Origin: Taenia hydatigena
Taxonomy: Eukaryota; Platyhelminthes; Cestoda; Cyclophyllidea; Taeniidae
Direction of reading: 5' to 3'
NCBI GenBank assembly: GCA_036345935.2
Contig: JADWOT020000003.1
Coordinates: 11,299,091-11,363,090 of the forward strand
Length of the DNA: 64,000 nt
The notes beneath the pieces were generated by a model. The model was given only the letters and a program-made list of their open reading frames with translations, was not told where the DNA came from and did not search any database. Below, one piece after another: positions 42,098 to 54,600 of the stretch (position 1 is the stretch's first letter; every line of letters begins with the position of its first letter). The translations under genes were made by a program, and so were the position numbers.

Positions 42098-45000
42098 ATT
42101 TCGTCTCACCATCAGCACACAACTCTGCTCAGCTTCCTCTCTCAGCGCTAAAGGATATAGTCTTGCTTCCTTCTTTTTCCCCCTCACTTCCCTCCTCTCC
42201 TCGTCCTCGTCGTCCTCCTCCTCCCTGCTCACCCTTCATCATGACACCATCAATTTCCCTTTGCTCGATTTCCTTCTTTTAGTTTCTAACCTCAAAAAGG
42301 AGAGAGATATGCTGCTGCCTTTGTATGTGGGATGGCTGCCTCTTCATTCTACTTTGTACCACCCATTAGTGGTTGTTCGTTAGAAGTAAAAGGGAAGGAG
42401 CAAAGGCGATAAAAAATCGGCACATTTAATCGAGACGAGGGGATGTTAGCTGATTGTTTAGAGGTAGAATTTAATGCCTAATACTTTTATTCGGAAGAGA
42501 ATAGAAATGTGGAAGGTGGTAGAAATGGGATTGGGGGGGAGGGGTATGCAATGCGGTTTGGTAAAAGTGCTTGCACTAATCTGATTCTCCCAAGGAGATG
42601 AACATGGAGGAAGGCGTTGAATACTAATGAGGAGGAGGAATTGTGCTCACGCTCACGTTTGTGACTGAACCGGTTGGTGTGGATGGACGAAGACAATGGG
42701 CTCTGGTACCAGTGTATCTCTACCGGGGACGAAAAGGATCGAGTGAATGGGTAAATTAAAGTAGAACTTTACGACTGCCAGTGTCAATACGTCAAGTAGG
42801 TTCCTCTATGCACAAAGTGATGTGGGAGGATGCAAGTTGGTTGCTTGAGAAAGCAGTTGGGAAGGAATTGATGTAAAATTTTGGGAAAAGGAGAGTAGGG
42901 GACAAAGCAAAGGCATCGAAAAGGGTGGTAAGTGCCATTTGAGCGTGTCTGGTTTGCACTGCCTCATTGCTTTGGGAAGAGGCGAGGTGATGCAGCGTTC
43001 CATTGCTTTTTTGAAACGTTTACTATCTTTGGGCCCCATTCTTATGTCAAGAAGTTGGGAGGGCAGTTACCGGCATAGATTGGTCCAGTGCGTCACCGCT
43101 GTCGCCGCTGACCGCCTTTAATACTTGATTTTGAGGTAGAACACCGACGCTACTGAAATGGTAGTCAGTAGTCGTTACTTAGCAAAGTCGAATTGGCAGT
43201 TTAGAGCTGTATTGGGACTAGCGTATGACGAACGCATTACCAAAAAGTGAGAAGACATCAGTCTAACTCTGGGAATAAAGTAATGAAGAGAGGTAGAGTT
43301 ATCAGTCAAAATATTGTTAGTGGCCATTTAAAATGAGGCTTTGCTCTGGTGCAGTTGCGGTTTATGTGCTTTTACTTCAAAAGTGTACCGCTTACTTTCT
43401 GTGGAATTACCTCATCGTAACCGATGTCAATGGCATCAGAGGTGCTTGATAGTAATTATTTTAATTAATTAATTTTGACACACTTATTATAAGAGTATCC
43501 GGTTGCAAATATTTCGACACTTATTCATTGCCTGCTTCCGTAACCTTCTGCAGGCGCCGTGAATTGATAGAATTTTGATGTACGTGTACCTGTGGCATAA
43601 TGTAGATAGAACAAATTAGAACGCTCTACTTTTAGCACAAAAAATAATTGCCAAATAACATACTTAGCCCATTGGAGGGCGAAATACTCAAGTTGAATTT
43701 TAGTGAAGCAGCAGCTGAGGACAGCTTAGAAGATGGAGCTAAAAAATGCTCTATCCTCTGTCGATTCTCAAACCGCGATAACAGGTCCTGTGGGGATGTA
43801 TTTTTTTGCTTGAAGCCCCAATTTCCGTGGGTGTTTTCTTAAGCACTTTAAATGCTTCCTGTTCCTCTTACTAATCACTACTATTTTAAGTCAAGGCTTG
43901 TGTTCTCACCCTATGCCTTGTAGCTGTCTAGTCCCCTGAAAATTTATCCCATTTATGCGTAACGAAGATAATCCAAGCAGACAGCCTGTGGTGAGATCTG
44001 TCTCTGGGGCCCAGGTCAAGGGTTTGGATATCATCATAACCCATGGTTAACCGGTAAAAGCCTCGCAACTAAGGCCAAAATGTGGGCATAAATTAAACCG
44101 GGTATTTGTTCATGTCCCCAAGGCACGCACGCTAATCTCATGACATACAATTAAAAGAGAGCGCCCAAAAACATTAACGCTAAATGTATCTATGACTATG
44201 GGGACAGAAGTTAACTGCTGGATCTTCAGCTTCATTGCATGCTGCTTAAAAGACGCACTGCTTTGCGAAACCGAATAAAAGCAGTTCTAGCACGAGAGTT
44301 TATTTACTTAAACATTTGTCTCGATGACTCTTATCTCTATTGCCATTTATCTCGAATTATTACAGCTCTAGGAGAGTACAGCCCTTGGAGAAGTAAGCTA
44401 AAGGTGGAAGAAGATGAGGGAGGGTAAATACTAAAAAAATGCAAGGAAATTCGACGCAACTGAACCATATTACTCTTAGCTTAGGCTGCACTGCAGCAAG
44501 ATTTACTAGGATGCATTTACAATGTAAAACCGGCGGCGACATCCACCTACGAGAATACTAGTTCGACAAACTTAATTTGTATGCAGTGAAACAAATTAAG
44601 GCTCCAATTTAGACTGAATTATTTTAGCAAAGCTACATCACAGCTTAAAAATTCTTAGTGGCTCCTTGCATTGTCTGTCGTTAGCAAAGAGCTGAAAACC
44701 TGCCAGAAGGGATATGAACTGTCTTGAAGTAAATAGGCGAATGGAAGTGGTTCTACTAAGTCCGGCGGAGGAGATCGTAGTTAATGACATACAAAGTAAC
44801 TCAAACAAGACTACAATAAAACTTTACGTCTGTTATGAGAATAAATAAAGCTGGAAATGCACGCGAAACCATTTAGCGAAGCTGAGTGATAGATTCACCG
44901 ATGTGACACGCCCCTGGTTGCATTCCACTGGCGCAAAGTCGTCATTGCTTTTGCCATTCCGACACCTACCCTCCTTTCCAGTGACTTCATCCACTCTCCA

Positions 45001-45699
45001 TTTTGCCATCCCATTCTCGTTCGTTATCCCTAGCAAAAATTTCTTTGTCTAATTCTTGAGAATGAATATAGGATAAATTGGTGCGAGATGGATGGTAGTT
45101 GGAGTACACACGTAAGCGGAAACAAAAAACAATGGACATATTAAATGTAGTAGGAGTGTGATGGCAAATGGAAAGAGTAACCAGGTAAGCAAAATGAATT
45201 TGCTGAAGGATGGCACGAACTTGGGGTGAAATAACACTTAACTGGCGTGGAAAGGTATGAATTGACGCGAATTTAAAGAAAGTTGAGATAGAAGCATAAG
45301 AAATATGGTGCATAGGAACTACAGTGGCTAACAGTGGTGGGAGATGCTGTGAGCAGTCGCCCACCTCTGAGGTATGCATGCATAAGCATAGGGACAAAGG
45401 AGAGAATGGCCATTGTGCACAGTCAGCGGAGTAGTTGGCGTCAGTAGCGTTGCAGATACCTGCAGTACATTTTGTTCATTACTTTTTAGCTTAATTTAAG
45501 TAATATTAGACTCATAACCTTCTCTTCAACTAGAAATCTACTACATCTCTACCACTCCAGCCGTTCGGACAGTTGCCGCAATGTTTGAATGTACGACGAT
45601 ACATCCGCTTATGCATCACCTCAGTGCAACACCATCTAACTGAAGAAGCAGAGCATTACAACTATCTGTCCAAGTCCAAACGTACTACTTACAGGCCAT
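42098..45699. other. 3' flank of the MAP7-like gene and intergenic DNA
   Basis: It starts with a pyrimidine-rich block with TCC/CTC repeats (about 42175-42235), which is presumably 3' UTR. AATAAA-type hexamers occur at several points, for example near 43275 and 44815, and the true poly(A) site is undecided. A 136-codon minus-strand open frame at 44987-45397 shows no family features. Confidence 0.45.
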
Positions 45700-46097
45700 C
45701 AGCGAGGACCTAGCACCATTAAATTTGTGCAATTTTCGAGAAAAGGACACTCAGTGCCGTTGAACAATTGTTCTCTTGGTGGCCTCCGCACGACTAGCCG
45801 AAATAGCGAAAAGGTGTTGGTAGTCACCAGAAGCCCGTCACACTTCAACTTCTCAACTTTTGGCAGCATAGCTCCAACGTAATATTTTGTGCACTTTAGT
45901 TGCAAATTCACGTTTGCGTAAACGTAGGAGAGGTCAGGTTTGTGTGGCCCCAATGCTTTTCATTGAAGCACGACTGAAAGCATTTACCGTGAATGAGGCA
46001 ACATCACGCCGATGGTGAATGCTTACTTCACTGTAAACAATAAGCTTATAGTTGTAAAGATGACAGAGGAGATGAGCAAGCACTTTTTAATGATGCG
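45700..46097 (-). repeat. Left arm of a diverged inverted repeat
   Basis: Read on the minus strand, this arm aligns with 46422-46800 on the plus strand. Shared blocks include CGCATCAT(T/G)AAAA(A)GTGCTTGC, TTCAC(T/C)GT, and a longer block around ACAAAATATTA(C/T)GTTGGAGCT with GTTGAGAAG. By eye the arms agree at about three of four positions, with small gaps. The minus-strand frame 45953-45699 reads through the block containing TKYYVGAMLPKVEK; the other arm has TKYYVGAVLSKVEK in the equivalent frame, which then hits a stop. This suggests both arms derive from an old coding or mobile sequence. Confidence 0.65.
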
Positions 46098-46421
46098 TTT
46101 TGCTATAATAGGATTAATCAAAGATGGAAGGAGAGAAGGACAATGGCAACGCATGCAGAAAATGCTATGTTTGAATAGACGCCACTTCACCATCATAGAC
46201 CACTCAGTCAAAGTCGGTCAAATAAATGCCTCTAATCATGAATTTGTTTTAAAAATAGTAAAATAATGTCCCATTGGAAGGCGCGCTGGTCTACAAAGGT
46301 TTTAATTTTCTTTTAAGTTATCTCCGAGTCAATGGATTTGCAGTGGAACTGGCGGTCATTTCCCATGGCACGGAGTTAAACTGGGCATATACTTTTGTGT
46401 GCCAACAATAAAATGCAACTA

Positions 46422-46800
46422 CGCATCATGAAAAGTGCTTGCCCACCTTTGTCTTCTTCACAAGTATAAGTCGATTGCTCACGGTGAAGCAAGCATTCAT
46501 CCATGGACGTGGCCTTACTCCATTCCCAGTAATTGTTTGTAGTCACGCTTCAATAAATAACACCGGAGCGACACATGCTTGGCCTGTCCTATGTTTACTC
46601 ATACGTAAAATTGTAGCTAAAGTCACAAAATATTATGTTGGAGCTGTGCTGTCAAAGGTTGAGAAGTAGAAATGTGACAGGCCTCTGGTGACTTCCAATA
46701 CCTTTTGCCACTTCGGCTGGTGTGGAGGGCAGAGAGAGACATCAGTTGCCCATTAGACGAGGAGAACAAATGTTTATTTGCACTGTTTGTCCTTTTTTGG
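46422..46800 (+). repeat. Right arm of a diverged inverted repeat
   Basis: The partner of 45700-46097, separated from it by about 320 bases of unrelated sequence. The plus-strand frame 46439-46669 contains LLTVKQAF and TKYYVGAVLSKVEK, then a TAG. The left arm has equivalent residues with its own stops elsewhere. Neither arm looks like an intact gene. Its origin is not recognised. Confidence 0.6.
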
Positions 46801-47714
46801 AACTTGGACAATAGCAATTGCTACTGTAGGCTCCTGTTGATGGCCTACAATGGAATTAGACTATCCAAGCCAGGAAGGCGGCTTCATGGCACATTTCCAC
46901 GTGGATTTCCAAACGTCAAATAGTACGTCTGGGATTGGGCAGATAGTTGTGCTTAAAGTAATTGGATTTTTCTCTGAATTGAACAGACTGCAAAATACAA
47001 GCTGGATTGTGCCGTGCTATTGGTAGTACCGAAAGGCACACCACTCACTTCTACGACTGTATACGAGTGAAAGAGCCACGAGGACATTCGAGTGCATATT
47101 CAATGGGATAGAAACTACCTGACGGCATCGCAGTGCTTCGTAGAATCGAAAAGACCATCCGACACGGAATGCGACACTAGATGCGCTACTTCTACCATTG
47201 TAAGTCAAAATTCTATATGAGATCGCAGACTCAAACTATCCCACATTAGGCATCTACCAAAATGTAATACATCCAGCCTGCTGAGCGTAAAATACCTGTC
47301 ATAGTTGCTTTGAAGTATGTCTGACATTCGATCGAGCGTTGGCAGAACTGAAGTACATCGTATGGAGCATCCAAGACATATCTTAAAACCTAATTTCCTA
47401 CTGGTTTCATGGCTACTTATTGTTAGGGTAATTTACATTTGTAGACCATGCAAAAAACTTGCATATCTAAAACCCAGTAATGGCGAGACCGCTAATAAGG
47501 AAAGATTAACTCCAAGATGATGTGGATTTCCAAAGTGGCCTTACTCACAATAGCAAACTTTAAAGTGTCATGTAAGGTAACCTGAAGTTTGATGGCGTGA
47601 ATATTACAGTTCATTTTGCCTCAGGTTACGTTTCCATGCTTCATTTTGATGTGAAGTCGCCTTGTAGATCAAGAAGAAGAAATCTCATAGGCCGACCTGA
47701 TTGTGCCACATTCA
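46801..47714. other. Non-coding stretch upstream of the small secreted-protein gene
   Basis: No supported gene. The last 100 bases before 47715 presumably include the promoter of the next gene. Confidence 0.5.
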
Positions 47715-47720
47715 TATAAA
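47715..47720 (+). promoter_or_regulatory. TATA box of the small secreted-protein gene
   Basis: TATAAA stands 42 bases between its end and the ATG at 47762 (41 intervening bases). That spacing fits a TATA-driven promoter with a very short 5' leader. It is a single match in AT-rich DNA, so it supports the gene model rather than proving it. Confidence 0.5.
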
Positions 47721-47761
47721 TGCAATTTGTATCGTGAACTCAACAAATTTCTGTGTTGACG

Positions 47762-48494
47762 ATGGCTCTGCACTTCTATCTACTTTTGTTGGCGACTTCA
47801 ATTTTGGCTGAGGCTTACAAAGGTGAGAGTGATAATACTTCATCTGTCATTTGAAATGCATTTGTCGCATCAATCAATTCCTTTCATTTTCCTCATGATC
47901 GACTTCAAGCCACTTTATGAGTAATTCCATTTCATTGAGTTTATCCACTAGGAGGCTTTCATGTTCTCCTTGTGGTAAAGTGATTTAAACGCGCATACTA
48001 TTTTTGCTTTGATTTTTCGAAGAAAGAGGCTCTTGCTAATCACAAGAGATGATTGTTGTAATCCTGTGCCTAAAGAGTAATCATTTGAATTCCGAAAATG
48101 CAGAATCTCCTCTCAAAGGACCGGAGCTCGATTCAGTCCAAAATGTGGTTGAAGAGGCCAAGGGGGTTGGAGGCAGCATTAGTGATTTGACCAACACTAT
48201 TAAAGAACTGCCCGTGGGTAAGCTAATGCGTGTTATTACAATACCATAACCAGTAATTCAACCCATGGTGGTAAAACCTGCATAAAAGGTAAAAGCACTT
48301 TATAGTTTCATTACTATGAGGCAGCCATTCAAATTCATTGCAACACAGTTCGTAGTAGAACTACGGACATGTTTTACGCTTCATCATTAATAACCCATGC
48401 ATTTTACATAGGAAAGAACGCAAGTAATGGATCTGCGTTAACTTCTGTGTTCGCGATGGTCGTGTTCACTTGTATGGCGTTGTTCCTCCCTTGA
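47762..48494 (+). CDS. Small secreted, probably GPI-anchored protein (85 aa)
   Basis: Three exons, 47762-47822, 48104-48217 and 48412-48494, total 258 nt with matching phase-1 junctions and consensus sites (donors GTGAGA and GTAAGC, acceptors TGCAG and ACATAG). Residues 1-18 (MALHFYLLLLATSILAEA) form a typical signal peptide. The mature core (about 19-59) is short, acidic and probably helical, with SVQNVVEEAKGVGGSISDL. Residues 61-66 (NASNGS) hold two overlapping-type N-glycosylation sequons and small residues suitable as a GPI attachment site. The protein ends in a hydrophobic tail (67-85) stopping at LFLP. An N-terminal signal, a small-residue site and a C-terminal hydrophobic tail together suggest a GPI-anchored surface or tegument protein. 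A single-pass type I membrane peptide is the alternative. No family was recognised. There are no cysteines in the mature core. Confidence 0.68.
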
Positions 48495-48684
48495 GCTTTT
48501 GTGTAAGTCGATGCAAATGATAAATGGATCCATCCACGTGAAACATCGCAATCTGTATCCTGCATTCATTGAACTAATCTTTTATCACCCAGGTTTTCAG
48601 AATGCAGGAAATGCGTCGGTGGGCACACGTCCATGTCTATCTAACAGGATTTTGACTCCTTCCATTGCATAACTCCTGAACAAT

Positions 48685-48690
48685 AATAAA
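48685..48690 (+). terminator. AATAAA poly(A) signal of the small secreted-protein gene
   Basis: The hexamer lies 190 bases after the stop codon at 48494, a reasonable 3' UTR length. It is the closest perfect AATAAA downstream of the gene. Confidence 0.5.
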
Positions 48691-51600
48691 TAGAGACCTT
48701 TGTAATATCTATTCTATTCTTGTCAATTTTACTTCAATAACAATGGCTCAAAGTGGGTTAATTCTGTGATGAGCAACGGGCAACTCTGTTAAATTTCTGC
48801 TGGTTCAATTTACAAACAGACATCTATTCTTAATAGAAAGTGGTCCCATTCCTTCACACGAGTTTGCTTTTTCTTGCAAGAATGGATGCGTAAAAGAAGT
48901 TAATTTGCTTACTAGATGATTAAGAAGTGTGGAATGTTTGGGCACAAGTTAGGCAAACTTGTGGGCTCTTTCAGTGAAAATGTCGTGCTGATGTCTCGCG
49001 CCAACAAGTAAAGTAGTCATTAAACGCATCAACATAAGCTTTGTCATGCTTACTTCTCTTTACTCAGTAGATTATACAAAATTGGCTGTACTTTTATAAT
49101 GGAACGCATTAGTGTGTGCCCATTGTACCGCAATCGGTCGTTTTTATTTTCATCATCTTTGCTTGCATCGCTAATTGGGGAGATGACTTTCGTTCCCACC
49201 CCCATCGTTGCTACAGAAGGGTTGCTTAGAAGCAGCCAGTTAACGCCGAATCGCACGTAATACCGAATATGGATCAGGAGTGACGGAAGAATGCGATAGA
49301 GGAATCGGCTGATTGTGGAACATACGTAGTCACTACTTATACAAGTAACGTTCTAGGGAAAGCCTTGTAAAATAGGAGTTGTTGAAGGCTGAAAGAAGTG
49401 CCCAGCGCTGCTCTTCACTTATTAAAATCGTCCAAGTTGCGAATGCATATAATGCGTTGCCTCAACACACAATATCAGCACAAATTCATCATTGGAGCAA
49501 CTCAGATCATATTGAAAAGAGTAATTCGGGTAACAATAGGCATTTCTTTGCATACTTTTTCCTAAAATGGAAGCACGCGTACCTTGTAGAGTTTCTCAAC
49601 TCCAACTTAGTCGTCTTGCCTGCTAACTCTAGACCCTCAACTACATAGCAATCAACATCACATTTGGATTCTTTTCTTTGTTATCTCAATCGCAGAATAT
49701 TTCTGGCTTCTATGAGTTTCCCTTGTCATGGAATGAGCATCAGCTTATATGGACGCAGAGGGTGAGTTAAGTACTAAAACTGTTGAAAGTATTGGAGGTA
49801 ATCAAATCTATTGCTTTTTGCTTTTGGAAACCACAGGTGCTCTAACAGGATCCGCTCTGTCAAGGACAATATTGTGCACTTTCGATGACAATTAATAATC
49901 TCAACTTTTTTTGCCATTTACCCAGTAAGGTTCTTCATGCAGGCCCCCCATGCATCATCCTCTGCAACGAGATCGTCGAACAGGTGCCCCAATAGCTTTA
50001 GCCATGAATGGACGCGACTGTGACATCTGGCTTGAGAAAAATTGTGGCCTGCATTGTATGCAGGTGCTATAAAAATAACATTATCGCATCAATGATAAAG
50101 AGAAGTCACTCATGTTATTTGGTGTAGATATGCACCGCCAATCGTTATAACTGTAGCTTCATGTTTGAGTTGCCTGGATCGTCTCGAAGCTTTCCCCACG
50201 TAGACAGTCGATTGATTTTAGGGTGGTTGTCTTTGATGTCAATAGAATGGGTAAGATGTATGCGATTAATGAGTACAAGTCCAACAGCCAGGGAGAGCCG
50301 ACTGTCTGAGGGTAAGTCCGAGCGTAGATAACATCAGTTGCTGGTAGTTATAGTTACTGAAATGAAGGTGCTAATTCGTAGGATATTTAAAGATGATGAA
50401 TTCAAAGAAAACTTCGTAAAAATCTTGGAGAAATCATTCATTGATTTGTAGACATTCGTAGCACTCGTAGAACCTCTGCCTTGGAAAGGTTTGTGGTAGA
50501 AATGCACAAGAAATGACTCCTTCAGTAGAAGAAATGGAAAACATCTGCGGTTTCGAGAAGTTCTAGTACTCTAAGTACCGACGAGCTTATTTATGGGGAA
50601 GTTTGACTTCGCCAGATGGAGACCTTCTCATCCATTTCATCCTTTTGAGGGTGTTGACCACTCCTCATTTAGCAATGTGCTCGCAAACCAACTAGCCTAT
50701 AGGCAGAGATCCTGCCATTTTCAGTGGCAAACCAGGTGGAGTTGTGCGCAGCCACCAGAAGGGCACATTTATAATTAACTTACGGTAACATTAAAATCAC
50801 TGAATAAGGGAAACATCGCACAAAATTTAGACGACAAAAATCATTTTAGTTAATGCTAATTGCATTGAAGATTTAATGATCACGCTAGGTGTAAAAAGGA
50901 CAAAATTTTGACTAAACTGTTCATGCTGACGGTGACAATACCACGTTACATGGTCTGTCATACTTTGGACCACCTTACGATTTATGATTGTTTGAATTTG
51001 GTGAAACAAATTTGGCACATTTGAATCTTTGTGTAATTTTAAGTTAAATTCTCTGTGGTAAATGTGCCAGTTTGTACCTCTCGAGAGAAGCTACTACCCT
51101 TTTGGTGTACACAAAGGAACTATGCTTTGCCCATCATTTTTTTTTTTTTGCATGAGGTTGTCCAAATTGCATGGTGTATGCTTTGGGGAAGCCGAAAAAG
51201 TACATGGTTGTACAGAGTAGTGAATTAGGTTGATTTCTATCCTTTGTTCTTTGATTTATATTTTTAAGAAATTAGGAAACAGTAAAATGAAACATGAAGT
51301 AATAGGGCATACCTGATGGATCCTTTTACTTACTTTAAATATTTCAAAAAAGTCCGGTAACCTTCTACTAATAATTAAATAGTAACATGAGTTGTTGGTG
51401 TTTATCATCGCGTGATGAGTAATCACTCCTAACTACACCGCTTGGCAGTACAGAATGTAACTAAACTCCTCATAACGCTTGAAGTACTCATTCAGGCAAG
51501 GCACCTTTTCTTCGACTCATTATTTCTCTCATTTACTTATGGATTCAGTTCCTTTTGGGCAATGTGAAATGAAGGGAGGAGAAGGTGTGCTACCAGTGGC

Positions 51601-54600
51601 ACAAGCATGTGGCAAGGAACGTTGTGCCCTTTGCCGTGTGAGTTCATAACGCTAAATTGGCCGTGAGGGTAGTTTCACATCTGGGCTGTGATTTTATTTT
51701 TGCTTTTCTCTCAAAGCTTTGACACCATACGATGCGTGTCTGATGAAAGGCATTGCACTTATTGTGCTACAATGAAGTACACCTCTTGGCAGCAGCGCAC
51801 TTTTTAATGCTAAGTTTTGATTCTCTGAAATTTAGTTAGTCAGTGCATATAACAATTTTTCCATTTTTGCAAAAATGTGGCGGCGACTCTGCACTTTTTA
51901 TCATTTCACCACTTATTAGAACACAACTAGTGATAAGAAAACTTTTAACAGTCTTGACGTGCATGTTATATCTTTAACTTTGTTTCAGATGGCAACGATG
52001 CTTAATCTATTTAACCGATGGTAGAAGTTATTCAAAGCAAGGTAGTCGAACGCATGGATTCAAAGCATGCGTGTGGAGCGGAGGAGGCTGTATGCTAACG
52101 TATGCACAGCTAATACGTAACATTTCTTGAACATCCGAGATAAAGTTTTAAACTATGCACGGTAAAACTTTTAGAATAAATATTTATAGAAAATGCATCA
52201 TTGTCTGAGATGCAATTACAGAGAAAAACAAAACGAAATGGAATGATTGTTAAATGGAACTCTTGTCCCTACCGCGATATTCACTCTGTTCCATTCATAC
52301 ACACGGACCCATGAAACATGTAAGCGCCTGTGACCATAATTTAGACAGTTTTGTCTTTCTAATAGAAGATCCAGCATTTGCCAGTCGGCAATTAACTAGG
52401 CAACTAAGTGATCAATTAAAAACTTCACACCTTTTGACTTAACAGAACTTCTGAGAATGACGGCAAACGCTGCAATGCCATGTTCAACCCAATCTACGGA
52501 ATACAGACATTAGAATGCAGTTTGTCGCCTTTACCTGTCATAAGCGCCACACAGTAAAATTAAAGACTTGGAATGGAGCATGATAGGGCTGTTACTGCAC
52601 CTAAATCATGCTAATTCTTAACCTAGTACCAACTTAGTGTAAAAGTCGGAACTTGTAGAAATTGGTAGATTACTTACTAAATTTGTAAAGATCACGTCAT
52701 GATGCTTTACAAATTTGTTCCGTTAGACGAGAGATCGCGTACAATTTAGCTGAAATGTGGCGTTTCGGGTGTAAGTAGTGACCTTCGAGCAGAGGTGGTG
52801 GGTAAATGTCTCAAAGGTTAGTTGACTGCAAAATTTTAGTTCAAACTCCTAATCATTTGTGAAATTGACTGTGCTATCAATATTAAGTGGCACAAAACAT
52901 TACGATTGGGTGGCAACTCCATGTAAGTGAGGGGTGTTTCCATTTAGCTATTTTTGTTGAATCAGTGATTGGCAGGTCGGACGGCAAGTCAGACGGAAAG
53001 TTTTGTAAATAAATGACAACAGAGTTAAGAAATCATCCTCAGAGCTAATTTTGCAACTTTGAGAGACCTTAATTTAGCAAGTTCGTCAGTCTTCGTCCAT
53101 TCATTCGATTTCTAATCATAGGGAAAGCTAATTTAGTATAGTATTCTCGTTGAAGAGGAGACATAAATAAATAGTAACTATTCGAAAGACTTGTTGAGTT
53201 GTCCACTGATGTTGCGATCACATTTCAAATTCATCGTCTCTACTTTCATGTCTCGAAACATGTGCAGCAGAATAGATAAAAAACAATCTGAACTTGTCGC
53301 AAATTGGTGAACACTTGGTTATGTATGCTACTTAAGTAATTCAGTAAAGGGGTTAAAACAAGGGATCTACCAACGCACTTTGCTGACTAATAAACATCGA
53401 ATATACATGGTATTGAAGGAATAGAAGTTTTTCTAGCACCATTTGTCCCTTTTCTTCCTATGGATCTCCCTGGCGTCAATTTGAGTGAAGTTAGTGCATT
53501 TTGTGCGGCTACTAGGTCCACTCAAAACACTGGAATGGGGCCACAACATGTGTTGACAGCCTATGCTGTCTTGCATAAAATAGCTCTAGATCCTCTGTCT
53601 TGGGTTTTTCGTAGGCAGTGAAACTATCCATAGCCCACACGTGTTCATCACTGTTGTGGACACAACCCATCCCTTAAACTTTCCCTCAGGTTCGGACTCT
53701 TATTGACTCATAGCCGTGTTTACTGTGCCACAATTACATCCGCATAGCATAATTAGCTTCTGATGCAAGCTTTTAACTAACTCACATAAAATTTTTTTCA
53801 TTTTAACAACGGGCTACTGTCAAAGTATTAAAAAACCGCTGTGATTTGTTTGTTTTTAGTAACAGAGGTAGCTTAAACTCATGTGGCTATCGTGTTTTAC
53901 GAAAGACCAAAGTCACTCCTCTCTCAGCTGGAAAGACAACTATCGATGTTGGGCCAAATAACAGCAACCGTTTATACTTAAATGTGCTTTAAGGGATTGC
54001 AAGTTGGTCAATGAGACCTTTGTGATCTGATATATGAAAGCATTTTAAGATATAGTGGGGGATTTAACAGCTCGGTGGCGATCCCCTTTCTTAGCGATGA
54101 GAGCGAGTTGTAATTTAAGGAATTTGCTAAATGTCAGGTAAGTGTTGTTGCTGCTACTTTAGGTGTGTAGTTTCTTGACAACCCTGTCTGTTTCAAGTCT
54201 TTTTATAAGCAGTTTAGACGAGCAGCGCAGAAGTGTCAGGACTTGATTGCTTAACGGAGCCAATAAAATAAGTCACACAAGGGACTTAACTTCAATAAAA
54301 TGGAGCAAAATATTTGGCTTAATGTTTATTTAGTTTTTTTCGAGCACAAAAGTGTTCCCGAGGTGTTTGGACATAAATACCTGATTCTACCATCAGAACT
54401 GCCACCTAAACGCGTTTTGCAACTTGGCTATGTGTGCACTTATGAGACGCGCTTGATCAGGTTACTTTTGGTGCCAAAATGATGCTACTACACGAGTTCC
54501 TTCCTAGCCTCCGTAAAGACCCTGGGCACATGCATGAGCATAGGCCAGAACTTCCGCCAAATTGTTGCTGTTTTCTTTGATTGCAGTCCTTGACTTCTAT

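Noticed and set aside
44987..45397. 136-codon minus-strand open frame
   Set aside because: No domain or compositional hallmark; an internal overlapping frame is also open. Likely chance.
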